In this document: positions 8,870 to 17,757 of the stretch, in pieces
How positions within the stretch are numbered: the first letter of the stretch is position 1
Layout of the letters: each line of letters starts with the position of its first letter
NCBI GenBank assembly: GCA_017462755.1
Contig: JAFTQM010000087.1
Location: 1-58,525, forward strand
DNA from: Lachnospiraceae bacterium
Lineage (GTDB): Bacteria; Bacillota; Clostridia; Lachnospirales; Lachnospiraceae
Direction: 5' to 3'
DNA length: 58,525 nucleotides
Program-made: the position numbers and the translations under genes
The notes under the pieces: model-generated
Told to the model about the DNA's origin: nothing
The model's database searches: none
The model's input: the letters and a program-made list of their open reading frames with translations, nothing else

Positions 8870-11224
8870 TTATTTTTCCCGATTCCAAAAACGTTCAAGC
8901 GCTGCTTGGACGTTTTTTAATTGCACCGTTTCGTACGGAAACCATTCTCGAGGAAACAGCTCCTGATATTGCTGGTTTAAAAACCGCTCATCCAACAGTA
9001 ATATCACGCCCTCGTCCTCTACGGTACGGATGACGCGTCCGGCAGACTGCTGCACCTTATTCATGCCGCTATACAGGTACGCGTAATTGAAGCCATTGCC
9101 GTTTTTGCGGTCAAAGAAGCCGCGGAACAGCTCTCTTTCATTGCAGACCATCGGCAGTCCGGTTCCTACGATAATCGTTCCTATCAGGCGTTCCTGCTTC
9201 AAATCAATGCCTTCACTAAAAATGCCTCCCATCACGCAATAGCCCACGACTCCGGCTCCCGGCAAAAAGGCATCCAGATATTCCTCCCGCTCTGCCTCCG
9301 TCATCGAATTTTTCTGCATCAGAATCCCGTCAATCCTTCCCTCCGAAAGCTCATAAATCTTTAGCATCATCTGATAGGATGGGAAGAAAACCATATAATT
9401 TCCGTGCTTTGCTTTTGTGACCGCTTCAATGTATGCAATGATTTTTTCATACTCTGCATCTGTGCGCCTCGAATACTTCGTACTGACATCCGTACCAATC
9501 ATCAGCAATCTTTTTTCCTGACGGAACGGTGTCGGTGCATAAATGGCATAATCGTCTTCTCTGCCGCCCAGCTGCTCCTTATAATACCGTACCGGCAAAA
9601 GCGTTGCCGAAAAGAATACCGCACTCCGTCCTTTTTTTAATACCTCTGCCAGATTGTGGGACGGGTCCATACATTTCAAAAACAATCGAAAATTCCCATT
9701 CTCCGCATAATCGGAATACACCAGATAATTTTCGTCCATCACATCGTGAATGTACATAAAATGGCGCAACTCAAAATACAGGTTTAACACCGTCTCCCTG
9801 CCGTCAAAGCTCCGATGCTCCTGCAAAAATTCCTCGTATTCTGCAATCAGCCGCATCACATGCAACGGAAACTCACCTGCATTTTCCCAAACCTCTATCT
9901 CATCACATTCTCTTTTCATCTGCAGCAGGGCACTGTTACACGCATCCAAACGCTTTGCTATGCGCGGAGATTTGTCCTTAACCAGACGCTTTACCTCCAG
10001 AAAGTCCTCCTTGCAAAGCATCGCACTGTACATCTCTCTGGCGCGCTCTACCAGATTGTGCGCCTCATCAATCAAAAATGCATAATCCTGCTTTTTGTCG
10101 CCGGAGAAAAAACGGCGCAGATATACATTTGGGTCAAATACATAGTTATAATCACAAATGACTCCATCCGCCCAAGTCGTTACGTCCAGACACATTTCAA
10201 ACGGACAGACCTGATGCTTTTCGGCATAGCTTAGTATCAGCTCTCTGGTAATACCCTCCTCATGCGTCAACAAATCATAGACTGCATCATTGACCCGGTC
10301 AAAATGCCCTCTCGCACGTTCGCAATGTCCCGGATTGCAGTCCGGCTTTTCCAAAATACAGCTCTTTTCTTTGGAGGTCAGTGTCACCAGCTTCATGCGC
10401 AGTCCCTGCGCGGTCAGGATACGAAAGGTTTCCTCCGCTACGGTGCGGGTAATCGTCTTTGCCGTCAAATAAAAGATTTTGTGAATAATCCCTTCGCCAA
10501 AGGCTTTTATCGCCGGAAACAGCGTGGATATTGTCTTGCCAACTCCGGTTGGAGCCTCGATAAAAACATTCTTTTCACGCAAAATCGTCCGATATACTCC
10601 CGCTGCGAGCTCCTTCTGCCCCGGACGGTATTCAAACGGAAACGTAAGCTGCTTCATGGTCTCGTTCCGCAGCATTCCCCAGTGATACTGCCACGACACC
10701 CATTTCGCGTATTCCGTAAGCAACGCCTGATACCAGTCCGTCAACTCCTGTCTCGTAAACTCCTCCTCGAACCGTTTGATGTTCTCCGTTTCGATATTGC
10801 AATACGTCAGCTGAATGCCAATCTGCTCCATTTCGTGCTTTATTGCATATTGCGCGGCGTAACACATTGCCTGCGCACGGTGCAACGGCTGCATCTCCTT
10901 GATACGGCTCAGCTCCAGATACACGCATTTGATTTCGTCAATGATAATCTCGGAATCCACCATCATCACACCGTCAGCTCTGCCCTCCACCGTAATCTCG
11001 AATATTTCTCCGTCATATTCTACCGGTGTCATCATGGACATAGCCACCTCGGCAGCATAATTGATACCCATGGACTTCTGAATTTTCTTATGCAGTCTGG
11101 TTCCCTCCTGCATCGCATCCGGGTCACTATAGCCCTGTGTATTATCTAAATCGCCATGGCGCAGAATGAATTCCACCAAATTCCGCACCGATATTTTTAC
11201 CTTTTTCCCTTGCTCCTGTGCCAT
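8870..11224 (-). CDS. DinG/XPD-family DNA helicase with N-terminal RecB/Cas4-like nuclease motifs
   Basis: The 784-residue protein combines two activities by motif. Residues 1-170 contain GRADGV, IIDEIKC and QAMCYAAQYA, the D...ExK...QxxxY pattern of RecB/Cas4-type nucleases. From about residue 210 a superfamily 2 helicase follows, with APTGVGKTIS, the DEAH box LIDEAHNLVERA, FSATLLP and QSAGRVIRT. Between motifs Ia and II four cysteines (SCILEK, DCNPGHC, CPFEMC) match the iron-sulfur cluster of XPD/DinG helicases. It probably processes DNA repair or replication intermediates. It is monocistronic, with its own promoter at 11288-11316, and converges head-on with the lipid kinase gene. Confidence 0.85.
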   Translation of the reverse strand: MAQEQGKKVKISVRNLVEFILRHGDLDNTQGYSDPDAMQEGTRLHKKIQKSMGINYAAEVAMSMMTPVEYDGEIFEITVEGRADGVMMVDSEIIIDEIKCVYLELSRIKEMQPLHRAQAMCYAAQYAIKHEMEQIGIQLTYCNIETENIKRFEEEFTRQELTDWYQALLTEYAKWVSWQYHWGMLRNETMKQLTFPFEYRPGQKELAAGVYRTILREKNVFIEAPTGVGKTISTLFPAIKAFGEGIIHKIFYLTAKTITRTVAEETFRILTAQGLRMKLVTLTSKEKSCILEKPDCNPGHCERARGHFDRVNDAVYDLLTHEEGITRELILSYAEKHQVCPFEMCLDVTTWADGVICDYNYVFDPNVYLRRFFSGDKKQDYAFLIDEAHNLVERAREMYSAMLCKEDFLEVKRLVKDKSPRIAKRLDACNSALLQMKRECDEIEVWENAGEFPLHVMRLIAEYEEFLQEHRSFDGRETVLNLYFELRHFMYIHDVMDENYLVYSDYAENGNFRLFLKCMDPSHNLAEVLKKGRSAVFFSATLLPVRYYKEQLGGREDDYAIYAPTPFRQEKRLLMIGTDVSTKYSRRTDAEYEKIIAYIEAVTKAKHGNYMVFFPSYQMMLKIYELSEGRIDGILMQKNSMTEAEREEYLDAFLPGAGVVGYCVMGGIFSEGIDLKQERLIGTIIVGTGLPMVCNERELFRGFFDRKNGNGFNYAYLYSGMNKVQQSAGRVIRTVEDEGVILLLDERFLNQQYQELFPREWFPYETVQLKNVQAALERFWNREK

Positions 11225-11287
11225 CGCGCCAGAACCCTTTCTTGTTACCTTTTCATATGCTTTCTCATTGCATCTGCTCTGTAATTT

Positions 11288-11316
11288 ATTATAGAATATA
11301 TGTTTGGAGAATTCAA
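11288..11316 (-). promoter_or_regulatory. Promoter of the nuclease-helicase gene
   Basis: On the minus strand TTGAAT (11316-11311), a 17-base spacer and a perfect TATAAT (11293-11288) lie about 65 bases before the helicase start. Confidence 0.65.
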
Positions 11317-11370
11317 GGAATATGTACTCTTGGAGCTTCTTTTATCAAAAGGACTACTTTCCTGTCATAC

Positions 11371-11412
11371 AAAAAAGCAGAACCTGTCCGGAAGTTTCCC
11401 GGCAGGTTCTGC
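11371..11412 (-). terminator. Intrinsic terminator of spoVT
   Basis: A GC-rich stem (GCAGAACCTG...CAGGTTCTGC, arms 11399-11412 and 11377-11391) is followed on the minus strand by TTTTTT. It lies 33 bases after the spoVT stop codon. Confidence 0.85.
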
Positions 11413-11444
11413 CTATCAATTATTCCTTTATCAATTGCTCTTTG

Positions 11445-11990
11445 TCAGCTCTCCATCTGTCTGCCCAAAAAGGATGCCGCGCTGATTGCCAGCTTTAATT
11501 CGGTCTCTCCGGTCTTATTCTTCGGGTCCTTGGAAAGCACCAGCACTGCTCCAATGGCATCTCCCTCTGACAATATCGGCGCTACTACCTCCGAATCCAG
11601 CTCCTCCATTTCCTCGGTCACCGGAATAAAGGTGCGCTCTTCCTTCGATGCATTGATGTTTTCCCGCTTTTCAATTGCCTGCTCTAACTCCTTGCTGATG
11701 GATTTTGCTAAAAGCTCCTTGCGGTTTCCGCCTGAGACTGCAATAAACTGGTCCTTATCTGCGATTGCTACGGTATGTCCGGTTGCCTGTCCGAGTGCAT
11801 CTGCATAATCTCTGGCAAATTGCGAAAGCTCTCCAATGGGAGAGTATTTTTTGAGAATAATTTCTCCTTCGCGGTCAGTAAATATTTCCAGCGGGTCCCC
11901 CTCGCGGATGCGAAGTGTTCTCCTGATTTCCTTTGGTACCACGACTCTTCCTAAATCATCGATACGACGAACGATTCCTGTTGCTTTCAT
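11445..11990 (-). CDS. spoVT: Stage V sporulation protein T (AbrB-type DNA-binding regulator)
   Basis: The 181-residue protein is a clear SpoVT. Residues 1-50 form an AbrB-type swapped-hairpin DNA-binding domain (MKATGIVRRIDDLGRVVVPK, REGDPLEIF), and the remainder is a GAF-like domain ending in FLGRQMES. In Bacillus it modulates forespore genes under sigma-G. The start at 11990 follows AAAGGAG and gives exactly the SpoVT N-terminus. A longer frame upstream adds 13 unrelated residues. A sigma-G-like promoter lies 81 bases upstream, so the gene is probably made in the forespore as in Bacillus. Confidence 0.96.
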   Translation of the reverse strand: MKATGIVRRIDDLGRVVVPKEIRRTLRIREGDPLEIFTDREGEIILKKYSPIGELSQFARDYADALGQATGHTVAIADKDQFIAVSGGNRKELLAKSISKELEQAIEKRENINASKEERTFIPVTEEMEELDSEVVAPILSEGDAIGAVLVLSKDPKNKTGETELKLAISAASFLGRQMES

Positions 11991-12070
11991 ACGAACTCCT
12001 TTCCTAAAGGGAACTTCCCCCATAGCCATTTATTTTCAGGATTTGAATTTCCAAACCATTGTTATGGAGT

Positions 12071-12099
12071 TAGTATGTGGAAAAACTATGGTTTTATAC
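12071..12099 (-). promoter_or_regulatory. Sigma-G-type forespore promoter of spoVT
   Basis: On the minus strand GTATA (12099-12095), a 17-base spacer and CATACTA (12077-12071) match the sigma-G pattern GHATR-N17/18-CATWHTA at every defined position. It lies between spoVT and the upstream araC-type gene. The use of sigma-G is inferred from the Bacillus consensus. Confidence 0.65.
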
Positions 12100-12104
12100 G
12101 CAGG

Positions 12105-12884
12105 TCAGGTTTTTTTTACTTGCGTCGGTGAAACACCAAAGGCTTTTTTAAATTTGTAGGAAAAATAATTTCCGTCATTGAAGCCACAGGCATAAGCTAC
12201 CTCACTAACCGCTCTGCCGGGCTCGTTTTTTAACATTTCCTCTGCTTTTTGCAGACGGAGACTAATCAGGTACACCTTAAAGCCAAACCCGGTTTCCTGC
12301 TTAAATACTCTCGACAAATGCTCCTGACTTACCGAAAACAGCTTTGCAACCGAAGAAAGCTTTACCTCATTCATATAGTTGTGCTGAATATATTCGAGCA
12401 CCTTCGTTACCAGATTGCTCTCCTCCTGCACACTTTCCAGCTCGTTCTTATTGCGCAGCATCAGCAACAGCAGCTCCGTCGTATAGCATTTGAGCGCATC
12501 CTGCGACAACTCATCCGCATGGCTGTACTCATACGCAATCTTCGCAAAGATTTCTTCCAACTGCCCCACTACCTTGCTGTTACGGTACAGATGTCCAATG
12601 CTTTCCAAGTGCTCTGCAACCGAGGCAGGTACATATTCATAGGAACAATTTATCAGCTGACGGGTATGCGAAACACCTCCGTAATTGGTTCGATGTATCG
12701 CTCCGCCCGGCACTAAAATCACATCTCCCGGCATCAATTTATACGCATGGTTATCTATCGAGTAATGACCGCTTCCTTCTTGCATATAATAAATCTCAAA
12801 TGCCTGATGATAATGATTGGTCGATTCATAGTCTATTACATCTGTTACTTTATTATAATAATAATCCGGTGTATACTTCGTCAT
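12105..12884 (-). CDS. AraC-family transcriptional regulator with N-terminal cupin
   Basis: The 259-residue regulator has an N-terminal cupin sensor (HYHQAFEIYYMQEG, LMPGDVILVPGGAIHRT) and a C-terminal double helix-turn-helix (KLSSVAKLFSVSQEHLSRVF, then VSEVAYACGFNDGNYFSYKF). Such proteins usually sense a sugar and activate uptake or degradation genes. It lies just downstream of the large carbohydrate ABC operon, separated by a terminator, so it may regulate that importer, but this is only positional inference. The ATG at 12884 follows GAAAGGAAAT. A TTG four codons earlier is less likely. Confidence 0.88.
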   Translation of the reverse strand: MTKYTPDYYYNKVTDVIDYESTNHYHQAFEIYYMQEGSGHYSIDNHAYKLMPGDVILVPGGAIHRTNYGGVSHTRQLINCSYEYVPASVAEHLESIGHLYRNSKVVGQLEEIFAKIAYEYSHADELSQDALKCYTTELLLLMLRNKNELESVQEESNLVTKVLEYIQHNYMNEVKLSSVAKLFSVSQEHLSRVFKQETGFGFKVYLISLRLQKAEEMLKNEPGRAVSEVAYACGFNDGNYFSYKFKKAFGVSPTQVKKT

Positions 12885-12942
12885 ATTTCCTTTCAATCAC
12901 ATCATCTCCAAATTCTTTTCTTTTATCGTACCATGAGATATC

Positions 12943-12990
12943 AAAAAAGCCAAGATTTTTTATATAAAAATATAAAAAATCTTGGCTTTT
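12943..12990. terminator. Terminator of the carbohydrate ABC operon
   Basis: AAAAGCCAAGATTTTTTATA and its complement (12943-12964 and 12971-12990) form a long A+T-rich stem with a GCCAAG/CTTGGC core. It lies 18 bases after the stop of the last operon gene and could work in both directions. Confidence 0.75.
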
Positions 12991-13007
12991 GGTTCAAAAA
13001 ATCATTA

Positions 13008-14099
13008 TTATCTACCCATATCAATAACTTCTTCGGTTTCACCGTCGAAAAGATATACGTTCTTATATGGGATGGAAAATTCAACCTGAGTATCCATTGC
13101 CGGTGTTGTATGCGGGTCAACCTTCAAGATTGACTTCACACCTTCCATATCAATGTATACGTTTGTATTGTCACCTAAAAGCTCGGTAAGCTCTACTTCT
13201 GCATTCAGCACGTAGCTATCTTCCTGCTTACCCAAAAGTGTTGCTTCCGGACGGAATCCAAGCACAATCTTCTTTCCCTCATAAGATGCCAGCTTATCTG
13301 CGGCAAGAACTGCATTCAGTGCAAGCTCCTTGCTTCCAACCATAATCTTACCGTTCTGAACGGTAGAGGTAATAAAGTTCATCGGCGGCTCTCCGATAAA
13401 GCCTGCTACGAACATATTGACCGGCTTGAAATATAAATCATAAGGAGTACCAATCTGCTGAATATATCCATCTCTCATAACTACGATACGGTCAGCCATC
13501 GTCATAGCCTCAGTCTGATCGTGTGTTACATAGATGGTAGTAGCGCCAACTTTTCTATGGATGTCGGTAATCTCAGAACGCATGGTTACACGCTGCTTTG
13601 CATCGAGGTTAGAAAGCGGCTCATCCATCAGGAAGATACCTACCTTACGGATGATTGCACGACCTACTGCAACTCTCTGTCTCTGTCCACCGGAAAGTGC
13701 TCTCGGCTTGCGGTCAAGGTAATCGGTCAGACCTAAGATTCTTGCAGTCTCCTGTACCTTTTCCTCAATTACATCATCATCAACACCCTGAAGGGAAAGT
13801 CCAAATGCCATATTGTCATATACCGACATATGAGGATACAGAGCGTAGCTCTGGAATACCATGGCAACCTCTCGTTCACGAGGTCCCATCTCATTGGCAC
13901 GCTTACCGTTGATAAAAAATTCACCATTACTGATGTTCTCCAAGCCTGCTATCATACGAAGTGTCGTAGACTTACCGCAGCCGGACGGACCAACGAATAC
14001 GATAAACTCTCCTCGTTCAATCTCTAAATTAAAATCATGAACGGCATGAAAACCATTTGGATAAATCTTGTTTATGCCTTTTAATGTGAGGTATGCCAT
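13008..14099 (-). CDS. Carbohydrate ABC transporter ATPase, MsmX/UgpC type (second copy in operon)
   Basis: The 363-residue ATPase has Walker [11 protein letters not shown]-loop, the signature LSGGQRQR, Walker B FLMDEPLSNLD and the switch histidine in YVTHDQTEA. It is followed by a C-terminal OB-fold (TOBE) regulatory region of about 120 residues, typical of MalK/UgpC/MsmX proteins. It energises sugar import from the cytoplasmic face. It ends a ten-gene operon that already contains another such ATPase (15414-16472). The start at 14099 follows GGAGATTATT. The upstream extension lacks a ribosome binding site. MsmX-type ATPases can serve several importers, so it may also power systems elsewhere. 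Confidence 0.93.
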   Translation of the reverse strand: MAYLTLKGINKIYPNGFHAVHDFNLEIERGEFIVFVGPSGCGKSTTLRMIAGLENISNGEFFINGKRANEMGPREREVAMVFQSYALYPHMSVYDNMAFGLSLQGVDDDVIEEKVQETARILGLTDYLDRKPRALSGGQRQRVAVGRAIIRKVGIFLMDEPLSNLDAKQRVTMRSEITDIHRKVGATTIYVTHDQTEAMTMADRIVVMRDGYIQQIGTPYDLYFKPVNMFVAGFIGEPPMNFITSTVQNGKIMVGSKELALNAVLAADKLASYEGKKIVLGFRPEATLLGKQEDSYVLNAEVELTELLGDNTNVYIDMEGVKSILKVDPHTTPAMDTQVEFSIPYKNVYLFDGETEEVIDMGR

Positions 14100-14172
14100 A
14101 ATAATCTCCATTCTTGCTAAAGCCCGTACTCCGGGTATAAGCACAAATTTCTGTTAACTCTTTTTATTGTAA

Positions 14173-14850
14173 TTATTGTCTTGCTTTTTCTTTTGCCTCG
14201 GTTATGATTTTCTTCATGGTGTTTCTCATACCGATAAAGCACATATCAATTACCATGTAGGATAATCCGAAGAGAATCGGTTCTACACCGACATACATCT
14301 TTCCTTCCGTACCCTTCATATCATTGAATACTACATTAATTACATTGTAAAACCACATAACACCTATCAGTATAATCAATGCATACAGGATATTTGCGAA
14401 GAAGGTCCAAAATCTTTTTTTCGGGAACATCATCCACTTATCGTTCTGTCCTTCTACCGTTGCCAAAAAACGAAATGCATTGTTTACCAATATGTCTGTT
14501 ACCATACCAAGGACGACTGCCATAACGAACAACATATCCAACATATGTGTTACATACAAGCCGAGTCCCCAGAAAATGAAGAAACAGACTGCACCGTTGA
14601 ACCAAAACTTAATAAAGAGTGCCTTTATCCAATCCGGTATCTTGTGCAGAAATCCACTTCGATAATTTTTTGCCGGATCCTTCTTTATATTCTTTCTTCC
14701 CGTGATTGCCTGCTCTGCGGCTTTTTTCTCCGCTGCTTTCTTTTCGGCATTTACCAATCGGTCTATCGCATCGGTTTTCAGCTCATAGTAGTTCTGATCG
14801 GTCTGCTTCACGGAATCGGTCTGGTTCTGATTTTTTTTTTTTCTTGCCAT
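14173..14850 (-). CDS. Uncharacterised membrane protein of the sugar ABC operon (E)
   Basis: I do not recognise this 225-residue protein. A lysine- and alanine-rich charged N-terminus (about residues 1-75, including two KKAAEKKAAE-like blocks) precedes three or four hydrophobic segments (roughly 82-102, 104-125, 150-172 and 190-208). The first segment is in the stretch FFIFWGLGLYVTHMLDMLFV. It starts 8 bases after the preceding gene's stop and 73 bases before the second ATPase gene, so it is transcribed with them. A role as an accessory subunit or regulator of the importer is inference. Confidence 0.8.
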   Translation of the reverse strand: MARKKKNQNQTDSVKQTDQNYYELKTDAIDRLVNAEKKAAEKKAAEQAITGRKNIKKDPAKNYRSGFLHKIPDWIKALFIKFWFNGAVCFFIFWGLGLYVTHMLDMLFVMAVVLGMVTDILVNNAFRFLATVEGQNDKWMMFPKKRFWTFFANILYALIILIGVMWFYNVINVVFNDMKGTEGKMYVGVEPILFGLSYMVIDMCFIGMRNTMKKIITEAKEKARQ

Positions 14851-14858
14851 TTTATATC

Positions 14859-15398
14859 TTAGTCCTCGTCACTTAAATCAATCGCGCCAAGATTACCATT
14901 GTCTTCTACTTCAATGGAGGTATTAATCTTCTTTAACAGCTTCGCATATACCGGCTCCAATACTACCAGCACAGCTGTTACAGCTACGGCAATTACATGC
15001 TCAATCATAACATACTTTGCCTGCAGAATATAGAAGGTAGACTTTGTAATCTGAATCGGGCTTGCTTCTCTTGTCGTTGCAGCGATGATGCGGCTGTAAT
15101 AATGCAAATCTGCAAAAACAATTACTGCATACATCACAAGAATGAGCGCAATCATTATCACATTCGGCTTTTTACGCTTTGGATATGCACTAAACAGACA
15201 TACATATACCAGCATAGAAAACAACATGGCGATGAATGCACATAAGCCCATGTGACTACCGTATACCTTTGCTGTCGTATTGGAAATCGAAGTTAAATTC
15301 AGCGAAAAGATACAAAATGCAATCGTATGTGCCAGAAGCGGAATCACCTGCGGATTCTTCTTTAAGGCAACCAGGAATTTTCTAATCATTTCTTTCAT
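14859..15398 (-). CDS. Uncharacterised membrane protein of the sugar ABC operon (D)
   Basis: I do not recognise this protein of about 179 residues. It has four to five hydrophobic segments (including AHTIAFCIFSLNLTS, GLCAFIAMLFSMLVYVCLF, VIMIALILVMYAVIVFADL and VIAVAVTAVLVVLEPVYA) and a short acidic C-terminal tail ending in LSDED. The ATG at 15398 lies 15 bases after the stop of the first ATPase gene, with AAGGA upstream. A TTG four codons earlier is possible but overlaps that site. The tight spacing shows co-transcription with the ABC genes. Its role is unknown. Confidence 0.78.
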   Translation of the reverse strand: MKEMIRKFLVALKKNPQVIPLLAHTIAFCIFSLNLTSISNTTAKVYGSHMGLCAFIAMLFSMLVYVCLFSAYPKRKKPNVIMIALILVMYAVIVFADLHYYSRIIAATTREASPIQITKSTFYILQAKYVMIEHVIAVAVTAVLVVLEPVYAKLLKKINTSIEVEDNGNLGAIDLSDED

Positions 15399-15413
15399 AA
15401 TATTATCCAATCC

Positions 15414-16472
15414 TTATCTTATAGCGTTAGTAGTTTCCTTGTCGAAGAAATGCTTCCGATTGAAGGATACTTCTACCTTGTCTCCCGGCTTGTAGTTGGA
15501 CCACTCGCGGAACTTTGCAGTAGCCTTATGTCCGCCGATCGTACCATGTACCAAAGTCGTCTGACCAAGGTTTTCGTTTCCGGTAACAGAAAGTGTAACG
15601 TCGTTTCCCTTGATGATATTTTCCGGACGTACACCCAAAGTAATCTTCTTGCCGTTATAATCCTTTAACAGTGCTTTGTCCTTCTCATCCAAATTCACGC
15701 TAAAACCATTGCCAACCAATACATCCTTCTCCACCGTACAATCAAAGAAATTCATCGGCGGAAGTCCGATAAAGGAGGCTACGAACAGATTTGCAGGAGT
15801 ATCGTAAAGCTCCAGCGGAGTTCCAATCTGCTGCACATAACCCATGGACATACATACGATTCTGTCTGCCAGGGTCAATGCCTCTGTCTGGTCATGTGTT
15901 ACATACAACATGGTTGCACCAAGGCGCTTATGTAACAGAAGAATCTCTCGTCTGGTTGCACCACGAAGCTTTGCATCGAGGTTTGATAATGGCTCATCGA
16001 ACAGGAATACCTTCGGCTTACGAACAATTGCACGTCCCATCGCTACTCTCTGTCTCTGACCACCCGATAACTGCTTTGGTTTTTTGTTTAACTGGTCGGT
16101 CAGACCCAAAATTTCCGCTGCAGCCAAAACCTTCTCGTGAATTACATTCGGATCCTCATGTGCCAGTGTCAGCGAAAACGCCATGTTTTCATATACTGTC
16201 ATATGAGCATACAATGCGTAGTTCTGGAATACCATCGCGATATCTCTATCCTTCGGCGGCTTCTTGGTTACATCCTTTCCGTCGATAACCAAGCTTCCAG
16301 ATGTAATATCCTCCAGACCTGCAATCATACGAAGTGTCGTAGACTTACCACAGCCGGACGGACCAACAAGTACGATAAACTCGCCGTCCTTAATGTCTAT
16401 GTTGAAATCAAAGACAGCCTGAACCTTGTTGTCATATATTTTGTTAATGTTTTTCAAACTTAATGAAGCCAT
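15414..16472 (-). CDS. Carbohydrate ABC transporter ATPase, MsmX/UgpC type (first copy in operon)
   Basis: The 352-residue ATPase has Walker [10 protein letters not shown], signature LSGGQRQRVAMGRAI, Walker B FLFDEPLSNLD, YVTHDQTEA and a TOBE-type C-terminal domain. It is homologous to, but clearly diverged from, the ATPase at 13008-14099. I placed the start at 16472 (MASLSLKNINKIYDN), which matches the family N-terminus. The AAAGG upstream is about 17 bases away, so the ribosome binding site is weak. An upstream extension of 48 residues is not family-like. It is the seventh gene of the operon. Confidence 0.92.
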   Translation of the reverse strand: MASLSLKNINKIYDNKVQAVFDFNIDIKDGEFIVLVGPSGCGKSTTLRMIAGLEDITSGSLVIDGKDVTKKPPKDRDIAMVFQNYALYAHMTVYENMAFSLTLAHEDPNVIHEKVLAAAEILGLTDQLNKKPKQLSGGQRQRVAMGRAIVRKPKVFLFDEPLSNLDAKLRGATRREILLLHKRLGATMLYVTHDQTEALTLADRIVCMSMGYVQQIGTPLELYDTPANLFVASFIGLPPMNFFDCTVEKDVLVGNGFSVNLDEKDKALLKDYNGKKITLGVRPENIIKGNDVTLSVTGNENLGQTTLVHGTIGGHKATAKFREWSNYKPGDKVEVSFNRKHFFDKETTNAIR

Positions 16473-16513
16473 ATTTATAAGCCACGCCTTTCTTTCGGAA
16501 CTTTGAGGTTCGT

Positions 16514-16999
16514 TTATGCGATTCCGTTCTCCTTCATGTACTTTGTCAGCACATGTGCCTTGTATGCACCGACTACGCCGGAAATGATGCATGCGATACC
16601 GGAAATTGCAAGACAAGCTACTACATAAGTAAACTGCTTATTTCCCATAACGGTCATTTCTACACCATCCATCACGGTAACAGCCTTATGTGCCATACGC
16701 GGAATACCTAACATTCGTACAAACTGCAACGCACCCACGCCGATAATCAGGTAAGCATAACCCTTTTTATAATTCTTGACACCTTCGGAGGACAGGAACG
16801 CTGCCAACAGAAAGACAAGATTATAAAGAACGGAAAAACCGATGGTAATCGTATAATAATAATTGTTTACGTCGGAACTATAGATGCTTACGAAGTACAA
16901 TACATCAAATAAAATTCCTAAATACGCCAAATTTGCGGAGAGTTTATTCTTTGTATAACGCAAGCGGTCTTTCTTTATTGTTTTAATATCTCTTGTCAT
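16514..16999 (-). CDS. Uncharacterised membrane protein of the sugar ABC operon (C)
   Basis: I do not recognise this 161-residue protein. It has a basic N-terminus (residues 1-22) and four predicted membrane segments (about 24-42, 48-70, 80-98 and 124-147). Its ATG overlaps the TGA of the preceding gene (ATGA), and AAGGAGGGG lies just upstream, so it is translationally coupled to that gene. Its place between the receptor and the ATPase suggests an importer-associated function, which is inference. Confidence 0.8.
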   Translation of the reverse strand: MTRDIKTIKKDRLRYTKNKLSANLAYLGILFDVLYFVSIYSSDVNNYYYTITIGFSVLYNLVFLLAAFLSSEGVKNYKKGYAYLIIGVGALQFVRMLGIPRMAHKAVTVMDGVEMTVMGNKQFTYVVACLAISGIACIISGVVGAYKAHVLTKYMKENGIA

Positions 17000-17603
17000 G
17001 CCGCCTTCCCCTCCTTACCAGCCTTGATCAGCTTCTTCTCTGCCTTCATCAACGATATCTTCCAGAACATATTGATAACATTGACCACAGCAACTATCAG
17101 AAGCAGTGCAAAAACAACAACACTGGCATCAAACCAAAATGTAGAGTCAGTATACTCGAACTTAAATAACTCCGCATACAGCTTCAGAGTCTCAAAGTCA
17201 ACTTCAGATACTGAGCTTTATATTTAAATATATTGCTGAGTGCCCAAACGGATGCAGTCACTGCTCCAATTGTGCTGGCACCAACAGTTATGTAATTTGC
17301 AATGTAATATTTTCTACGGTTGTGATTCTGGAACATGAACTGTGCAACCGCAAGAAGAATAAGGGCAATACCTACTAAGGTTAAGGACCGATTGAAGCCC
17401 TGCATATCATAATACACTTCCGAACCCAAAACCATCAAATTTGCCGGATCTTCCTGATAACGATAATAATCTTCCGCAAAATAGTTTAATCCACTATCAT
17501 ACAGGTCTGTCATAAGACCTAAAGAATACACAAATACAAGCGCAGCTGCTATCAAAAGAGCATAGCATACAATACGCTGGAGAGTCATTTGTTTTTTGTA
17601 CAT
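16996..17603 (-). pseudogene. Membrane protein of the sugar ABC operon (B), interrupted by a frameshift
   Basis: The first reading frame starts at 17603 (MYKKQMTLQ, after GGAG), spans two membrane segments and stops at 17184-17186. Coding sequence then continues in another frame from about 17213 to a TGA at 16996-16998. This part reads ETLKLYAELFKFEYTDSTFW and then a third membrane segment, SVVVFALLLIVAVVNVINMF. The TGA overlaps the next gene's ATG. The two parts join naturally as one protein of about 200 residues with three membrane segments if one base is restored near 17210-17215. This may be a real mutation or a sequencing error. No slippery heptamer is visible. Its function is unknown. 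Confidence 0.7.
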
Positions 17604-17757
17604 AGCTATCTCCATTCTTCGCCCAAAGCCGGCAAAGTTAATTTCACTGTTGCCTTTCGCTCGGCAACAAGGCATTAATTTTTTCTTTATTGGCAGAGGA
17701 GCATAGGCTCCCCTGCCACAAAATCATCACTTGACTGCCAATTCAATATTGACTTAA

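Noticed and set aside
17190-17240. Programmed -1 ribosomal frameshift as the explanation for the split membrane-protein gene.
   Set aside because: No X XXY YYZ slippery heptamer in frame and no obvious downstream structure. A mutation or sequencing error is simpler.
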